A stretch of DNA of 52,728 nucleotides, from the NCBI RefSeq assembly GCF_002198675.1, contig NZ_MWLL01000084.1, positions 1 to 52,728 of the forward strand. The letters are read 5' to 3'. Below, in pieces: positions 24,986 to 33,370 of this stretch. Within the stretch, counting starts at the first letter, position 1. Every line of letters starts with the position of its first letter. The position numbers and the translations under genes were made by a program. Below the pieces are notes generated by a model. That model had not been told where the DNA came from, ran no database searches, and saw nothing but the letters and a program-made list of their open reading frames with translations. This DNA is from Kineosporia sp. R_H_3. GTDB taxonomy: Bacteria > Actinomycetota > Actinomycetes > Actinomycetales > Kineosporiaceae.

Positions 24986-25909
24986 TCAGGCACCTTCCAG
25001 CATGCTGTCCGTCTGGTCCGTGCCGCCGAGGCGCCGCAGCAGCAGTGCGATCCCGAGGCCGACGAGCACGAGGATCACGGCGATCGCGCTGGCCGGGCCC
25101 ATGAGGTTGGCCATGAACCCGCGCTTGTACATGTCGAGCGCGAGCACGCGGGTCGCGTCGCCGGGGCCGCCTGCGGTGAGGACGAAGATGAGGTCGAAGA
25201 AGGTCAGCGACCCGACGACCATGAGCGTCGAGGACGTGATGATCGTGTACTTGAGCTGGGGCAGGGTGATGGAGAAGAACTGCCGCAGCCGGCCCGCGCC
25301 GTCGATCTCGGCGGCCTCGTAGATCGAGCGCGGGATCTGCCGGACGCCGCCCTGGTAGATCAGGGAGTGGAACGGGATGAACTGCCAGGAGACGATGAAC
25401 ACGACGACGCCGACGGCGAGGGTGTCCTTGCCGAGCCAGTCCTGCTGCAGGAACGACAGCCCCAGGCCCGCGCCGAGCCCGAAGTTCGGGTCGAGCAGGG
25501 CCTTCCAGGTGATGGCGATCGCCGCGGACGACAGCAGCAGCGGGATGAAGTAGAGGACCGCGAGGAACCCGCGGTAGCGCTGGTGGCCGGCGAGGAACGT
25601 GCCGAGCAGCAGGCTGGCCGGGGTCTGCACGAGCCACGACAGGATCATGATGAGGAACGTGACCCCGAGGGAGTGCAGCAGCTGCGGGTCGCCGAGGACC
25701 GAGCGCCAGGCGTTGAGCCCGTCGGGGTGGATGTCGCCGATGCCGTCCCACTGCGTGAACGACAGGAAGAGGACGCCGAACAGCGGGACGACCCCGAAGG
25801 TGACGAAGAAGAGGAGAGCCGGGAGGACCAGCCAGCCGAGGGACCCGCTCCGCCCGCCGCTGTTGGCGGACCGGGTGCCCTTCACGACGGGCGGAGCGAG
25901 CGTGCTCAC
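24986..25909 (-). CDS. Carbohydrate ABC transporter permease (CUT1, MalF/UgpA-type)
   Basis: 307 aa with six predicted helices beginning LGWLVLPALLFFVTFGVVPL. The EAA motif is intact: EAAEIDGAGRLRQFFSITLPQL. The periplasmic loop LSFTQWDGIGDIHPDGLNAW is typical of CUT1 partners. The GTG start overlaps the stop of the binding-protein gene (GTGA); a longer reading upstream is a shadow of that gene. It pairs with the MalG-type permease downstream to form the channel. Confidence 0.93.
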   Translation of the reverse strand: MSTLAPPVVKGTRSANSGGRSGSLGWLVLPALLFFVTFGVVPLFGVLFLSFTQWDGIGDIHPDGLNAWRSVLGDPQLLHSLGVTFLIMILSWLVQTPASLLLGTFLAGHQRYRGFLAVLYFIPLLLSSAAIAITWKALLDPNFGLGAGLGLSFLQQDWLGKDTLAVGVVVFIVSWQFIPFHSLIYQGGVRQIPRSIYEAAEIDGAGRLRQFFSITLPQLKYTIITSSTLMVVGSLTFFDLIFVLTAGGPGDATRVLALDMYKRGFMANLMGPASAIAVILVLVGLGIALLLRRLGGTDQTDSMLEGA

Positions 25910-27267
25910 TGGCCGATCGTCGCGTTCAGGTTGGTCGCGAACTGCTCGGGGCTGATCGACAGCTGGAAGAGCTTGGCGATGTTGTCGAGCAGCACCTCGG
26001 CGGCGGTCGGGCTCAGCGCCTGGTCCCACGACTGCGCGAAGCTCTTCGCGCCGCTGGCGATCGAGTACTGGAACTTGAGCCAGTCGGCGTCCTCGCCGGC
26101 GCCGATGAGGCTGTCGGCGCCCTGGACGATCGGGATGTTCCCGGCGCCGATCCAGGCCTTCTGCTCCTCGGCGTCGAGGACGGCGGTCTTGAAGAACTTC
26201 TTCGCGGTCTCCTTCTCGGCGTCCGTCGCCTTCGAGGAGATCGAGAGGTACTGCGCCGGGTTGCCGACCGAGTCGCTCGGGTCGCCCTTGCCGCCGTCCA
26301 CACCGGGGAAGTTCATGTAGCCGAGGTTGCCACCGGTGACGAAGTCACCGCCACTGCCCTTCATGCCGCCGTACGTCCACGCGCCGTGGACCATCATCGC
26401 GGCCTTGCCCGTGTACAGCAGGGCCTGGTCGGCGTTGGAGTCGGCGGTGATCGAGGAGAAGCCCTTGATGAAGCCGTTCGCCTTGATGAGCTTCTGCATC
26501 TCGGTGAGCGCCTGGATCGCGGCCGGGTTGGACCACGCGTCCTTCTCGCCGTCGAAGACGGCCTGGAACACCTCAGGGCCGCCGATCCGGTCGAAGAGGA
26601 ACTCGAGCCACATCATGTTCGTCCAGCGGGACTGGCCGCCGAGCGAGAAGGGCGCGATCTTCGCCGCGTTGAACTTCGGCACGAGGTCCAGGATGTCGCC
26701 CCACGACTGCGGCGGCTGAACACCGACCTTCTCGAAGACCTTCTTGTTGTAGAAGAGCACGATCGGCGTGACGGTCTCGGCCGGCATCGCGTAGATCTTG
26801 CCGTTGACGGTCGCCGCGCCGAAGGCCGCCGGGAACAGCTTGTCCTTGACGTCGGCGTTCTCGCCGAACCACGAGGTGAGGTCGTCGACCTGGCCGGCGT
26901 CCACCCAGCTCTTCAGGCCGCCGCCGCCCCAGCCCCACAGGATCGTCGGGCCCTGGCCGGCGCCGAGCGCCGTCTTGATCTTCTGCTTGTAGGCGTCGTT
27001 CTGGAAGAGCGTCTGGGTGATCTGGGTGCTCGCGTTGGCCGCGTTGAACCGGGCGACGGTCGCCTTGCGGATGTCCTCCTGCGGCTGACCGGTGAGGGTC
27101 CAGTAGGTGGCGCCGCTGCCGGCCGCCGCGGAGCCGCCACCGGCGGCCGCGCTGCTGCTCGTCGACGTGGGCCCCGAGCTGCCGCAGGCGGCGAGGGTGG
27201 CGCCGGCGACGGGGAGGCCGGCGGCGAAGGTGAGGAAGCTGCGCCGAGAGGTGGTCCTTGGATCCAC
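25906..27267 (-). CDS. Sugar-binding lipoprotein of a CUT1 ABC importer
   Basis: 453 aa. The N-terminus carries a twin-arginine motif (SRRSFL, Arg8-Arg9), a hydrophobic core and a lipobox LAAC with Cys28, so the protein is probably exported folded by Tat and lipid-anchored. A Ser/Gly/Ala linker (about 30-52) follows and then the substrate-binding fold of the SBP_bac_1 type. It captures the oligosaccharide for the two permeases. GTG start with GGAG 7 nt upstream. It is the first gene of the five-gene operon and divergent from GH3-LacI. Its promoter has an operator immediately downstream of the expected transcription start, giving a leader of about 108 nt. Confidence 0.93.
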   Translation of the reverse strand: MDPRTTSRRSFLTFAAGLPVAGATLAACGSSGPTSTSSSAAAGGGSAAAGSGATYWTLTGQPQEDIRKATVARFNAANASTQITQTLFQNDAYKQKIKTALGAGQGPTILWGWGGGGLKSWVDAGQVDDLTSWFGENADVKDKLFPAAFGAATVNGKIYAMPAETVTPIVLFYNKKVFEKVGVQPPQSWGDILDLVPKFNAAKIAPFSLGGQSRWTNMMWLEFLFDRIGGPEVFQAVFDGEKDAWSNPAAIQALTEMQKLIKANGFIKGFSSITADSNADQALLYTGKAAMMVHGAWTYGGMKGSGGDFVTGGNLGYMNFPGVDGGKGDPSDSVGNPAQYLSISSKATDAEKETAKKFFKTAVLDAEEQKAWIGAGNIPIVQGADSLIGAGEDADWLKFQYSIASGAKSFAQSWDQALSPTAAEVLLDNIAKLFQLSISPEQFATNLNATIGQ

Positions 27268-27350
27268 GCTGATCTCCGGGGTGAGGGCCGCGGTCCGGCC
27301 GCGGGCACGGGGTGCTCCACCCGGCAGTCATCCCCACAGTGAGGCGGGAG

Positions 27351-27365
27351 CGAAACATTTCGAAA
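27351..27365 (+). promoter_or_regulatory. LacI-type operator 1, CGAAACATTTCGAAA
   Basis: A 15-bp site made of CGAAA-CA-TTTCG plus the overlapping TTTCGAAA. It lies about 10-24 nt downstream of the predicted transcription start of the sugar-importer operon on the minus strand. The same sequence with one change is found in reverse orientation at 27513-27527. The CGAA/TTCG repeats resemble targets described for xylan-responsive LacI regulators (BxlR/XlnR) of Streptomyces (from memory). Confidence 0.75.
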
Positions 27366-27381
27366 GACTGCCGTGAGCCGT

Positions 27382-27410
27382 AACGTAGATTTCGGTCGGT
27401 GATGTGTCAA
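27382..27410 (-). promoter_or_regulatory. Promoter of the ABC importer operon
   Basis: On the minus strand: TTGACA (complement of 27405-27410), 17-nt spacer, TACGTT (complement of 27382-27387). This is a near-consensus housekeeping promoter. The expected start near 27375 places operator 1 within the first 25 transcribed bases, a roadblock or start-site position. Confidence 0.75.
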
Positions 27411-27512
27411 TAGGCGGGGAGGTCTCTTGCGACATCGCGACCAAAGCGCAACACTCCCAGCAGTGCTGAGCGTGCCGATGGTCCCTGGGTGACTTGGTCG
27501 CTGCGGTCTACA

Positions 27513-27527
27513 TTTCGAAAAGTTTCG
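27513..27527 (-). promoter_or_regulatory. LacI-type operator 2, CGAAACTTTTCGAAA
   Basis: Reverse-strand copy of operator 1 with 14 of 15 identical bases, 162 bp away centre to centre. It overlaps or directly follows a possible -10 (TACATT, 27509-27514) of the GH3-LacI operon, so one repressor could shut both divergent promoters, perhaps with a loop. No clear -35 is seen for the GH3 promoter. Confidence 0.72.
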
Positions 27528-27553
27528 ATGTTCGGTCCGGCAAGGAGACAACG

Positions 27554-30058
27554 ATGGCAGGCCCCACGCACAGCGCCCCCGACGCCCGCACCACGGCGGC
27601 CTGGAGGGACACGAGCCGCCCCGTCGAGGAGCGTGTGGAGGCGCTGCTGGCCGCCATGACCCTCGACGAGAAGGTGGGCCAGCTCGGCAGCCGGTGGGCC
27701 GGCAACGACATGCACGCCGACGCCGGACCGGACGGCGGATCCGACGCCGGGCAGCCGCCGGCCGACGCGCCCGGCCAGGCCGCGGACCCGCTCGCCCTCG
27801 ACGGCTCCGACGAGCCCGGCGAGACCTTCAACGTCGCCCCCATGCAGGACGTCTTCGCCGCCGGCGGCACCGTCGCGCTTGAGGACGCCGCCGTCCACGG
27901 CCTCGGCCAGCTGACCCGGGTCTACGGCAGCCGCCCGGTCTCGGTCGCGGAGGGGGCGGCCGAGGTCGTCCGGCAGCAGCACGTCGTCCTGGAGCGCTCG
28001 GCGCTCGGCGTCCCGGCGATCGTCCACGAGGAGTGCCTCACCGGCTTCACCGCCTACGGCGCGACCGTCTACCCCGCAGCGATCGCCTGGGCCGCCACCT
28101 TCGACCCCGAGCTCGTCGAGCGGATGGCAGCCGCGATCGGCCACGACATGGCCGCGCTCGGGATCCACCAGGGTCTCTCGCCGGTCATGGACGTCGTCCG
28201 CGACTACCGGTGGGGCCGCGTCGAGGAGACCATGGGGGAGGACCCGTACCTCGTCGGGATGCTCGGCGCCGCCTACGTGCGCGGGCTGGAGAACGCCGGC
28301 GTCATCGCCACCCTGAAGCACTTCGCCGGGTACTCGGCGTCCCGGGGGGCCCGCAACCACGGCCCGGTCCCGATGGGGCGCCGCGAGCTGCTCGACATGA
28401 TCCTCCCGACGTTCGAGACGGCCATCGCCCTCGGCGGCGCCCGGTCGGTGATGAACTCGTACTCGGACGTGGACGGCGTCCCCGCCGGGGCCGACCCGTG
28501 GCTGCTCACCGAGCTCCTGCGCGACGCCTGGGGCTTCACCGGAACGGTCGTCTCGGACTACTGGGCGGTGCCCTTCCTCGCCTCGATGCACCGGGTCGCG
28601 GCCGACTTCGACGACGCCGGCGCGCAGGCCCTCACGGCGGGGATCGACGTCGAGCTCCCCGACACCCTCGGCTTCGGCCAGAACCTCGTCGAGCGGGTGC
28701 GCAGCGGCGCCCTCAACGAGGCCCTCGTCGACCGCGCCGTCCGCAGGCACCTGCGGCAGAAGGTCGAGCTCGGGCTGCTCGACCCGGACTGGACCCCCGA
28801 GGCCTCGGTCGCCAAGGCGGCCGGCGTCGACCTCGACGCCCCGGCGAACCGGGCGATCGCCCGCGAGCTCGCCGAGCGGTCCGTCGTCCTCCTCGACCCG
28901 GGCACCGTGCTGCCGCTGCTCGGCGAGGGCCGCCCGGCGCTGCGCCGCGTCGCCGTCGTCGGGCCGTGCTCGGACGACCCGCGCACCTTCATGGGCTGCT
29001 ACGCCTTCCCCAACCACGTCCTGCCCCGGTACGCCGACAAGGGGCTCGGGGTCGACGTGACCTCGGCCGTCGACGCGCTGCGCTCCGAGCTCGCGGGCGG
29101 CGACCCGGCCGGCGGGGTCGACGTCGTCCACGCCCGCGGCTGCGACGTCCTCGGCGAGGACCGGTCGGGCTTCGCGGACGCCGTCGAGGCCGCCCGCGGC
29201 GCCGACGTCTGCGTCGCGTTCGTCGGGGACCGGGCCGGCCTGTTCGGCCTCGGCACCTCCGGCGAGGGCTGCGACGCGCCGGACCTGCGGCTGCCGGGCG
29301 TCCAGCAGGACCTGCTCGACGCCGTCCTCGCGACGGGCACCCCGGTGGTCGTCGTGGTCGTCTCCGGGCGGCCCTACGCGCTCGGTGACCTGCACGGACG
29401 CGCCGCCGCGCTGGTCCAGGCGTTCATGCCCGGGGAGGAGGGCGGCGGGGCGGTCGCCGGGGTACTCTCCGGTCGTGTCCAGCCGACCGGCAAGCTCCCC
29501 GTCCAGATCCCTCGCGGGGTCGGCGGGCAGCCCGGCACGTACCTCGTGCCGCCCCTCGGCTCGCCCGACAGCGCGGGGATCAGCAACCTCGACGCCGCGC
29601 CGCTCTTCCCGTTCGGTCACGGCCGCTCGTACACGACGTTCGCCGTCTCCGACCTGCGCCTGTCCGCCGCCGAGGTGCCGACGGACGGCGAGCTCGCCGT
29701 GACCGTCCGCGTGGCGAACACCGGTGGGCGGGCCGGTGACGAGGTCGTCCAGCTGTACCTGCACGACGTCCTCGCGAGCGTCACCCGGCCGGTCAAGCAG
29801 CTCGTGGGCTTCGCCCGGGTTCCGCTTGCCGCCGGGGCCGCGGCCGACGTGACGTTCCACGTCCACGCCGACCGGACGGCGTTCACCGGCCGGGACCTGC
29901 AGCGCGTCGTCGAGCCCGGCGACGTCGAGGTGCTCGTGGGCACCTCGGCGGAGGACCTGCCGTGCCGCAGCGGCTTCACGCTCACCGGTGCGCTGCGCAC
30001 CGTCGGGCACGGCCGCCGGCTCCACACGCCCGTCGACGTCGTCGCGGTCACCGGGTAG
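27554..30058 (+). CDS. Glycoside hydrolase family 3 beta-glycosidase
   Basis: 834 aa with the usual three parts: GH3 N-terminal (alpha/beta)8 domain, GH3 C-terminal domain and a fibronectin-III-like domain (PTDGELAVTVRVANTGGRAGDEVVQLYL). The catalytic nucleophile is Asp335 in TVVSDYW; the substrate-binding KHF (TLKHFAGYS) is present. There is no signal peptide, so it acts on imported oligosaccharides. An unusual Asp/Gly/Pro/Ala-rich insertion lies at about residues 51-92. ATG with AAGGAG 6 nt upstream. It is divergent from the importer and followed after 10 nt by LacI. Beta-glucosidase or beta-xylosidase are both possible; the CGAA/TTCG operators lean to xylo-oligosaccharides. Confidence 0.93.
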   Translation: MAGPTHSAPDARTTAAWRDTSRPVEERVEALLAAMTLDEKVGQLGSRWAGNDMHADAGPDGGSDAGQPPADAPGQAADPLALDGSDEPGETFNVAPMQDVFAAGGTVALEDAAVHGLGQLTRVYGSRPVSVAEGAAEVVRQQHVVLERSALGVPAIVHEECLTGFTAYGATVYPAAIAWAATFDPELVERMAAAIGHDMAALGIHQGLSPVMDVVRDYRWGRVEETMGEDPYLVGMLGAAYVRGLENAGVIATLKHFAGYSASRGARNHGPVPMGRRELLDMILPTFETAIALGGARSVMNSYSDVDGVPAGADPWLLTELLRDAWGFTGTVVSDYWAVPFLASMHRVAADFDDAGAQALTAGIDVELPDTLGFGQNLVERVRSGALNEALVDRAVRRHLRQKVELGLLDPDWTPEASVAKAAGVDLDAPANRAIARELAERSVVLLDPGTVLPLLGEGRPALRRVAVVGPCSDDPRTFMGCYAFPNHVLPRYADKGLGVDVTSAVDALRSELAGGDPAGGVDVVHARGCDVLGEDRSGFADAVEAARGADVCVAFVGDRAGLFGLGTSGEGCDAPDLRLPGVQQDLLDAVLATGTPVVVVVVSGRPYALGDLHGRAAALVQAFMPGEEGGGAVAGVLSGRVQPTGKLPVQIPRGVGGQPGTYLVPPLGSPDSAGISNLDAAPLFPFGHGRSYTTFAVSDLRLSAAEVPTDGELAVTVRVANTGGRAGDEVVQLYLHDVLASVTRPVKQLVGFARVPLAAGAAADVTFHVHADRTAFTGRDLQRVVEPGDVEVLVGTSAEDLPCRSGFTLTGALRTVGHGRRLHTPVDVVAVTG

Positions 30059-30068
30059 CGAGCCGGTC

Positions 30069-31115
30069 GTGGACAACGGGGCGCGCCGCGGGCGGCCGAC
30101 GCTGGCGACGGTCGCCGCGTCGGCCGGCGTGTCCGTCGCCACCGTGAGCAAGGTGCTCAACGGGCGCAGCGACGTCGCCGCGGACACCCGGGCCCGGGTC
30201 CAGGACGTGCTCCAGCAGCACCAGTACGTGGCGCCCGCCCCGCGGCGGGCCGAGGGCCACGGGACGCCGACCGTCGAGCTCGTCTTCGACTACGGGCTCC
30301 ACGCCTACACCGGTGAGGTGGTCCAGGGCGTGCTCGACGCCGCCGTCGAGCTCGGCGTGACGATCACGGTGAGCAGCGGGCCGCGCCGCGACCGGGTGCA
30401 GCCCACCCCCGAGTCGCCGAGCGCCTGGGCCCGGCGGATCGCCGCGGCCGGCCGGCGCGCCGTCGTCGCGATCACCGGTGAGCTCACGGCCACCCACCTC
30501 GCCGCACTGGACCGGGCGAAGGTGCCGGTCGTCGTCATCGACCCCCTCAATCCGCAGCTGGCCCGGCTCACGAGCGTCGGGGCGACGAACTTCGCCGGCG
30601 GCATGACCGCGGGCGAGCACCTGCTCGCCCTCGGGCACCGGCGGATCGGCTACGCCGGTGGCACGCCGACCGCCGCGTGCAACCAGGCGCGGGTCGGCGG
30701 GCTGCGGGCGGCCCTCGAGGCGCAGGGGCTGCCGCTGCCGCCGGAGTACGTCACGGCGGCGCTCTTCGACTACGGGTCGGGGTTCGAGGGCGGCGCCCAG
30801 CTCCTCGACCTGCCCGAGCCGCCGACGGCCATCTTCGCCGGCTCCGACGAGGTCGCGCTCGGGGTCATCGAGGCGGCCCGGGTGCGGGGGATGCGCGTCC
30901 CGCAGGACCTGTCCGTCATGGGGTTCGACGACACCCAGCTCGCACGCATGGCGTCGCCGCCGCTCACGACGATCCGGCAGCCGCTCTCCGAGATGGGCGC
31001 CGTCGCGCTGCGGACCGCGTTGCGGCTCGCCGCGGGGGAGACGATCGACTCCCACCACGTCGAGCTCGCGACGCGGCTCGTCGTCCGCGGGTCGACCGCG
31101 GCGCCTGCCGGCTGA
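30069..31115 (+). CDS. LacI-family transcriptional regulator
   Basis: 348 aa. The N-terminal LacI HTH and hinge read PTLATVAASAGVSVATVSKVLNGRSDVAADTRARVQ, and the effector domain has the typical ending FDDTQLARMASPPLTTIRQPLSEMG. It should repress in the absence of sugar. As second gene after GH3 it is under its own target promoter, which gives negative autoregulation. The two CGAAACWTTTCGAAA sites in the divergent region are the evident targets. GTG start 10 nt after the GH3 stop; longer readings upstream are within GH3. Confidence 0.94.
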   Translation: MDNGARRGRPTLATVAASAGVSVATVSKVLNGRSDVAADTRARVQDVLQQHQYVAPAPRRAEGHGTPTVELVFDYGLHAYTGEVVQGVLDAAVELGVTITVSSGPRRDRVQPTPESPSAWARRIAAAGRRAVVAITGELTATHLAALDRAKVPVVVIDPLNPQLARLTSVGATNFAGGMTAGEHLLALGHRRIGYAGGTPTAACNQARVGGLRAALEAQGLPLPPEYVTAALFDYGSGFEGGAQLLDLPEPPTAIFAGSDEVALGVIEAARVRGMRVPQDLSVMGFDDTQLARMASPPLTTIRQPLSEMGAVALRTALRLAAGETIDSHHVELATRLVVRGSTAAPAG

Positions 31116-31118
31116 CCG

Positions 31119-32414
31119 TCAGGCCAGCGCCGACCCGGCGACCCACTTCTTCCAGGACAGGTTCCACGGGTACAGGCCCGGGTCCTTGGTGGCGATCCGC
31201 TCCTGCGGCCCGCGGCCGCTGCGGGAGACGATGACCGGGTCACCGGGGACGGCCTGCTCGAAGAACATCCGCGCGTTCCGCGTCGAGAGGTGGACGCAGC
31301 CGTGGGACACGTTGGCGCGCCCCATGAGCCCGTCCCAGGGGGCGGCGTGGACGAACGTGCCGGACCGGGTGATCCGGGTCGCCCAGAAGACCTCCTGGTC
31401 GTAGTACTCGGGGTTCTTCTTGTCGCAGGTGATCCGGGCGCTGCACGAGTCCATCTGGATGGTCTGCGACTTGTTGAGCACGGTGTAGGTGCCGCTGTAC
31501 GTCTCGAGGCCGCGCTTGCCGCCGCCCGTCGGCCACGTCCCGACGAGCTTGCTGCCGTGGTAGAGCTTCGCCGTGTGGGTCGTGAGGTCGACCTTGAGCA
31601 GCCGCTTGGCGCCGATCGTGAAGGTCTGGGCGTAGTCCTTGCGGCCGTAGCGGCCGGCGGCCGCCTTGACGCCGCCGACGCGCATGTTCAGCGAGACCTT
31701 CGTGCCCGGCGTCCAGAACTCCTTGGGGCGCCAGTCGACCTGGGTGTCGCTGAGCCAGTGCCAGCTGCCCGTCACGCTCTCGCCGGCGGGCGTCCGCGCG
31801 TCGACGACGAGACGCTTCTCGACCGCGGCCTTCTCGGTGACGGCGGTGAGGAACTGGACGACGATCGGCTCGGCGACCCCGACCTTCGCGCCGGCCTCGG
31901 GGGTGACCGTGAAGCCGAGCTTCTGGTCGACCGGGACCGCCTTGACGGCGAACTTCGCGGCCGACGGGCGGTCCTGGCCCACGGCGTCCTTGACGGTCGC
32001 CGCGACGACGTACGACGTCCCGGGGGTCGGGGTCTCCTCGGACAGCCAGGTGGCCCCGTCGGGGGCGATGTCGCCGTCGAGCGCGACGGCGCCCTTCGCC
32101 GTCGCGACCTGGACGGATGTGAACGACCCGCCGGTGACCGCGAGCCTGACCCGCTTGCCGTAACCGATCTTGGACCCGCCGGCGACGGTGACGACCGGCG
32201 CGGGTGCGGTGGGGGTGGCCGTCGCGGACGGGGTGCTCGTCGCACCGGCCTGGGCGACGCCGGCCGTGCTCGGGGCGCTCGACCCCGCCGTGGACGGCGA
32301 GGTGCACGCCGTCAGGGCCGCGACGGCCCCGAGCGCGACGAGCCGCAGCCCCTGGCTGCGCCGACCGGGTCGCGCCCCGCGACGACCGTTCCCGTACGCG
32401 GGCATGCCACGCAT
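31119..32414 (-). CDS. L,D-transpeptidase lipoprotein (YkuD with Ig-like domains)
   Basis: 431 aa. A lipoprotein signal peptide ends in the lipobox LTAC near residue 35, followed by a Ser/Thr/Ala/Pro-rich linker. Two Ig-like domains (about 80-240) precede a YkuD catalytic domain with the signature SHGCVHLS and nucleophile Cys373. Such actinobacterial enzymes make 3-3 cross-links in peptidoglycan at the outer face of the membrane. The start is one of three close options (GTG 32417, ATG 32414, ATG 32405); 32414 is chosen, with GAGGA upstream. It is convergent with LacI, with 3 nt between stops. Confidence 0.93.
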   Translation of the reverse strand: MRGMPAYGNGRRGARPGRRSQGLRLVALGAVAALTACTSPSTAGSSAPSTAGVAQAGATSTPSATATPTAPAPVVTVAGGSKIGYGKRVRLAVTGGSFTSVQVATAKGAVALDGDIAPDGATWLSEETPTPGTSYVVAATVKDAVGQDRPSAAKFAVKAVPVDQKLGFTVTPEAGAKVGVAEPIVVQFLTAVTEKAAVEKRLVVDARTPAGESVTGSWHWLSDTQVDWRPKEFWTPGTKVSLNMRVGGVKAAAGRYGRKDYAQTFTIGAKRLLKVDLTTHTAKLYHGSKLVGTWPTGGGKRGLETYSGTYTVLNKSQTIQMDSCSARITCDKKNPEYYDQEVFWATRITRSGTFVHAAPWDGLMGRANVSHGCVHLSTRNARMFFEQAVPGDPVIVSRSGRGPQERIATKDPGLYPWNLSWKKWVAGSALA

Positions 32415-32495
32415 CACTGCACCTGTCCTCGAGGAAGCGGGTCGGGACGGCCACCCCAGGCGTCCCGTCGACTGCTCCGACCATAAGTCATGGCG

Positions 32496-32531
32496 CCGCG
32501 CGATCCCGGGCTGTCGGGCAAGATCGCGCGG
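32496..32531 (-). terminator. Hairpin downstream of the deacetylase gene
   Basis: CCGCGCGATC (32496-32505) and GATCGCGCGG (32522-32531) form a perfect 10-bp stem with a 16-nt loop. It starts 22 nt after the deacetylase stop in the direction of its transcription, so it is a candidate terminator without U-tract, separating it from the L,D-transpeptidase gene. Confidence 0.5.
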
Positions 32532-32552
32532 TTCCGGTGCGTGCCGTCGGTC

Positions 32553-33347
32553 TCAGGTCCCGAGCGCCGCCCGGGCCCGTGCCGCCGCCTGCCCCGCCTG
32601 GAGGAAGCGCGTGCCGGGCTGGTCGCGCAGGTCGGTGAGGAACGCCTCGAGCATGAGCAGCCGGCCGGGCCGCCCGATGACCTGCGGGTGCATGGTGAGC
32701 ATGTACAGGCCGCCGAGCGCCCGGTAGCCGGCCGCCTCCTCGGCCCAGATCGCCCGGACCTCCGCCGCGCTGCGGATCGTCTTCGTCCACGAGCTGTTGT
32801 CGAACCAGAAGTGCGGGGCGTCGTCGAGCGTCCAGTGCACGGGCAGCTCGACGAGGTCGTGCCCCGGGTGCAGGTACGGCCGGAGGTCGTCCATGAGGTT
32901 CGAGGAGTACGTGAACCCGTGACGCACGAGCAGGTCGAGCGTCACCGGGCTGAAGCTCCAGGCGGGCGAGCGGTAGCCGGTGACCTCCGCGCCGAACCCG
33001 CGGAGGACCTCGAGGCCGCGGACCAGCTCGGCCTCCTCCTGCTCCGGCGTCAGCCGGGCCGGATGGGTGTGGGTGTACCCGTGGTGCCCGAGCTCGTGGC
33101 CCGCGGCGACGATCTCCCCGACCCGGTGCGGGTGCCGCTCCGCGACCCGGCCCGGCACGAAGAACGTCGCGGGCAGCCCGAGCCGGTCCAGCAGCGCGAG
33201 GATCGCCGGTACCGCGACCTTGGCGCCGTAGGTGCCCTGCGAGAGCGTGCCGGGCCGGTCCGCGTTCGCCGGGTCGCTGCCGATCCAGACCTCCTCGGCG
33301 TCGAAGTCGAAGCTGAGGACCACGTCGAGGGTCTCGGTGCCGGGCAC
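32553..33347 (-). CDS. Polysaccharide deacetylase family protein (NodB/PuuE-like)
   Basis: 264 aa. The metal-site motifs of the family are visible: SFDFDAEE (Asp pair) and HELGHHGYTHTHPARL, with further blocks TGYRSPAWSFSPVTLDLL and LTMHPQVIGRPGRL. The pattern is closer to PuuE/peptidoglycan-deacetylase-like enzymes than to chitin deacetylases; it could hydrolyse an amide in a small molecule instead of a polymer. No signal peptide. GTG start with AGGAGG 4 nt upstream; an alternative GTG at 33374 overlaps the upstream gene's stop. It follows the phosphotransferase gene at 33371-34327 closely and is likely co-transcribed. Confidence 0.85.
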   Translation of the reverse strand: MPGTETLDVVLSFDFDAEEVWIGSDPANADRPGTLSQGTYGAKVAVPAILALLDRLGLPATFFVPGRVAERHPHRVGEIVAAGHELGHHGYTHTHPARLTPEQEEAELVRGLEVLRGFGAEVTGYRSPAWSFSPVTLDLLVRHGFTYSSNLMDDLRPYLHPGHDLVELPVHWTLDDAPHFWFDNSSWTKTIRSAAEVRAIWAEEAAGYRALGGLYMLTMHPQVIGRPGRLLMLEAFLTDLRDQPGTRFLQAGQAAARARAALGT

Positions 33348-33370
33348 GGGGCCTCCTGGGGCGGGCGGGT

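Noticed and set aside
27407-30187. 926-aa minus-strand frame opposite GH3
   Set aside because: Antisense shadow with Asp/Arg/Gly-rich composition; GH3 on the plus strand has full domain motifs.
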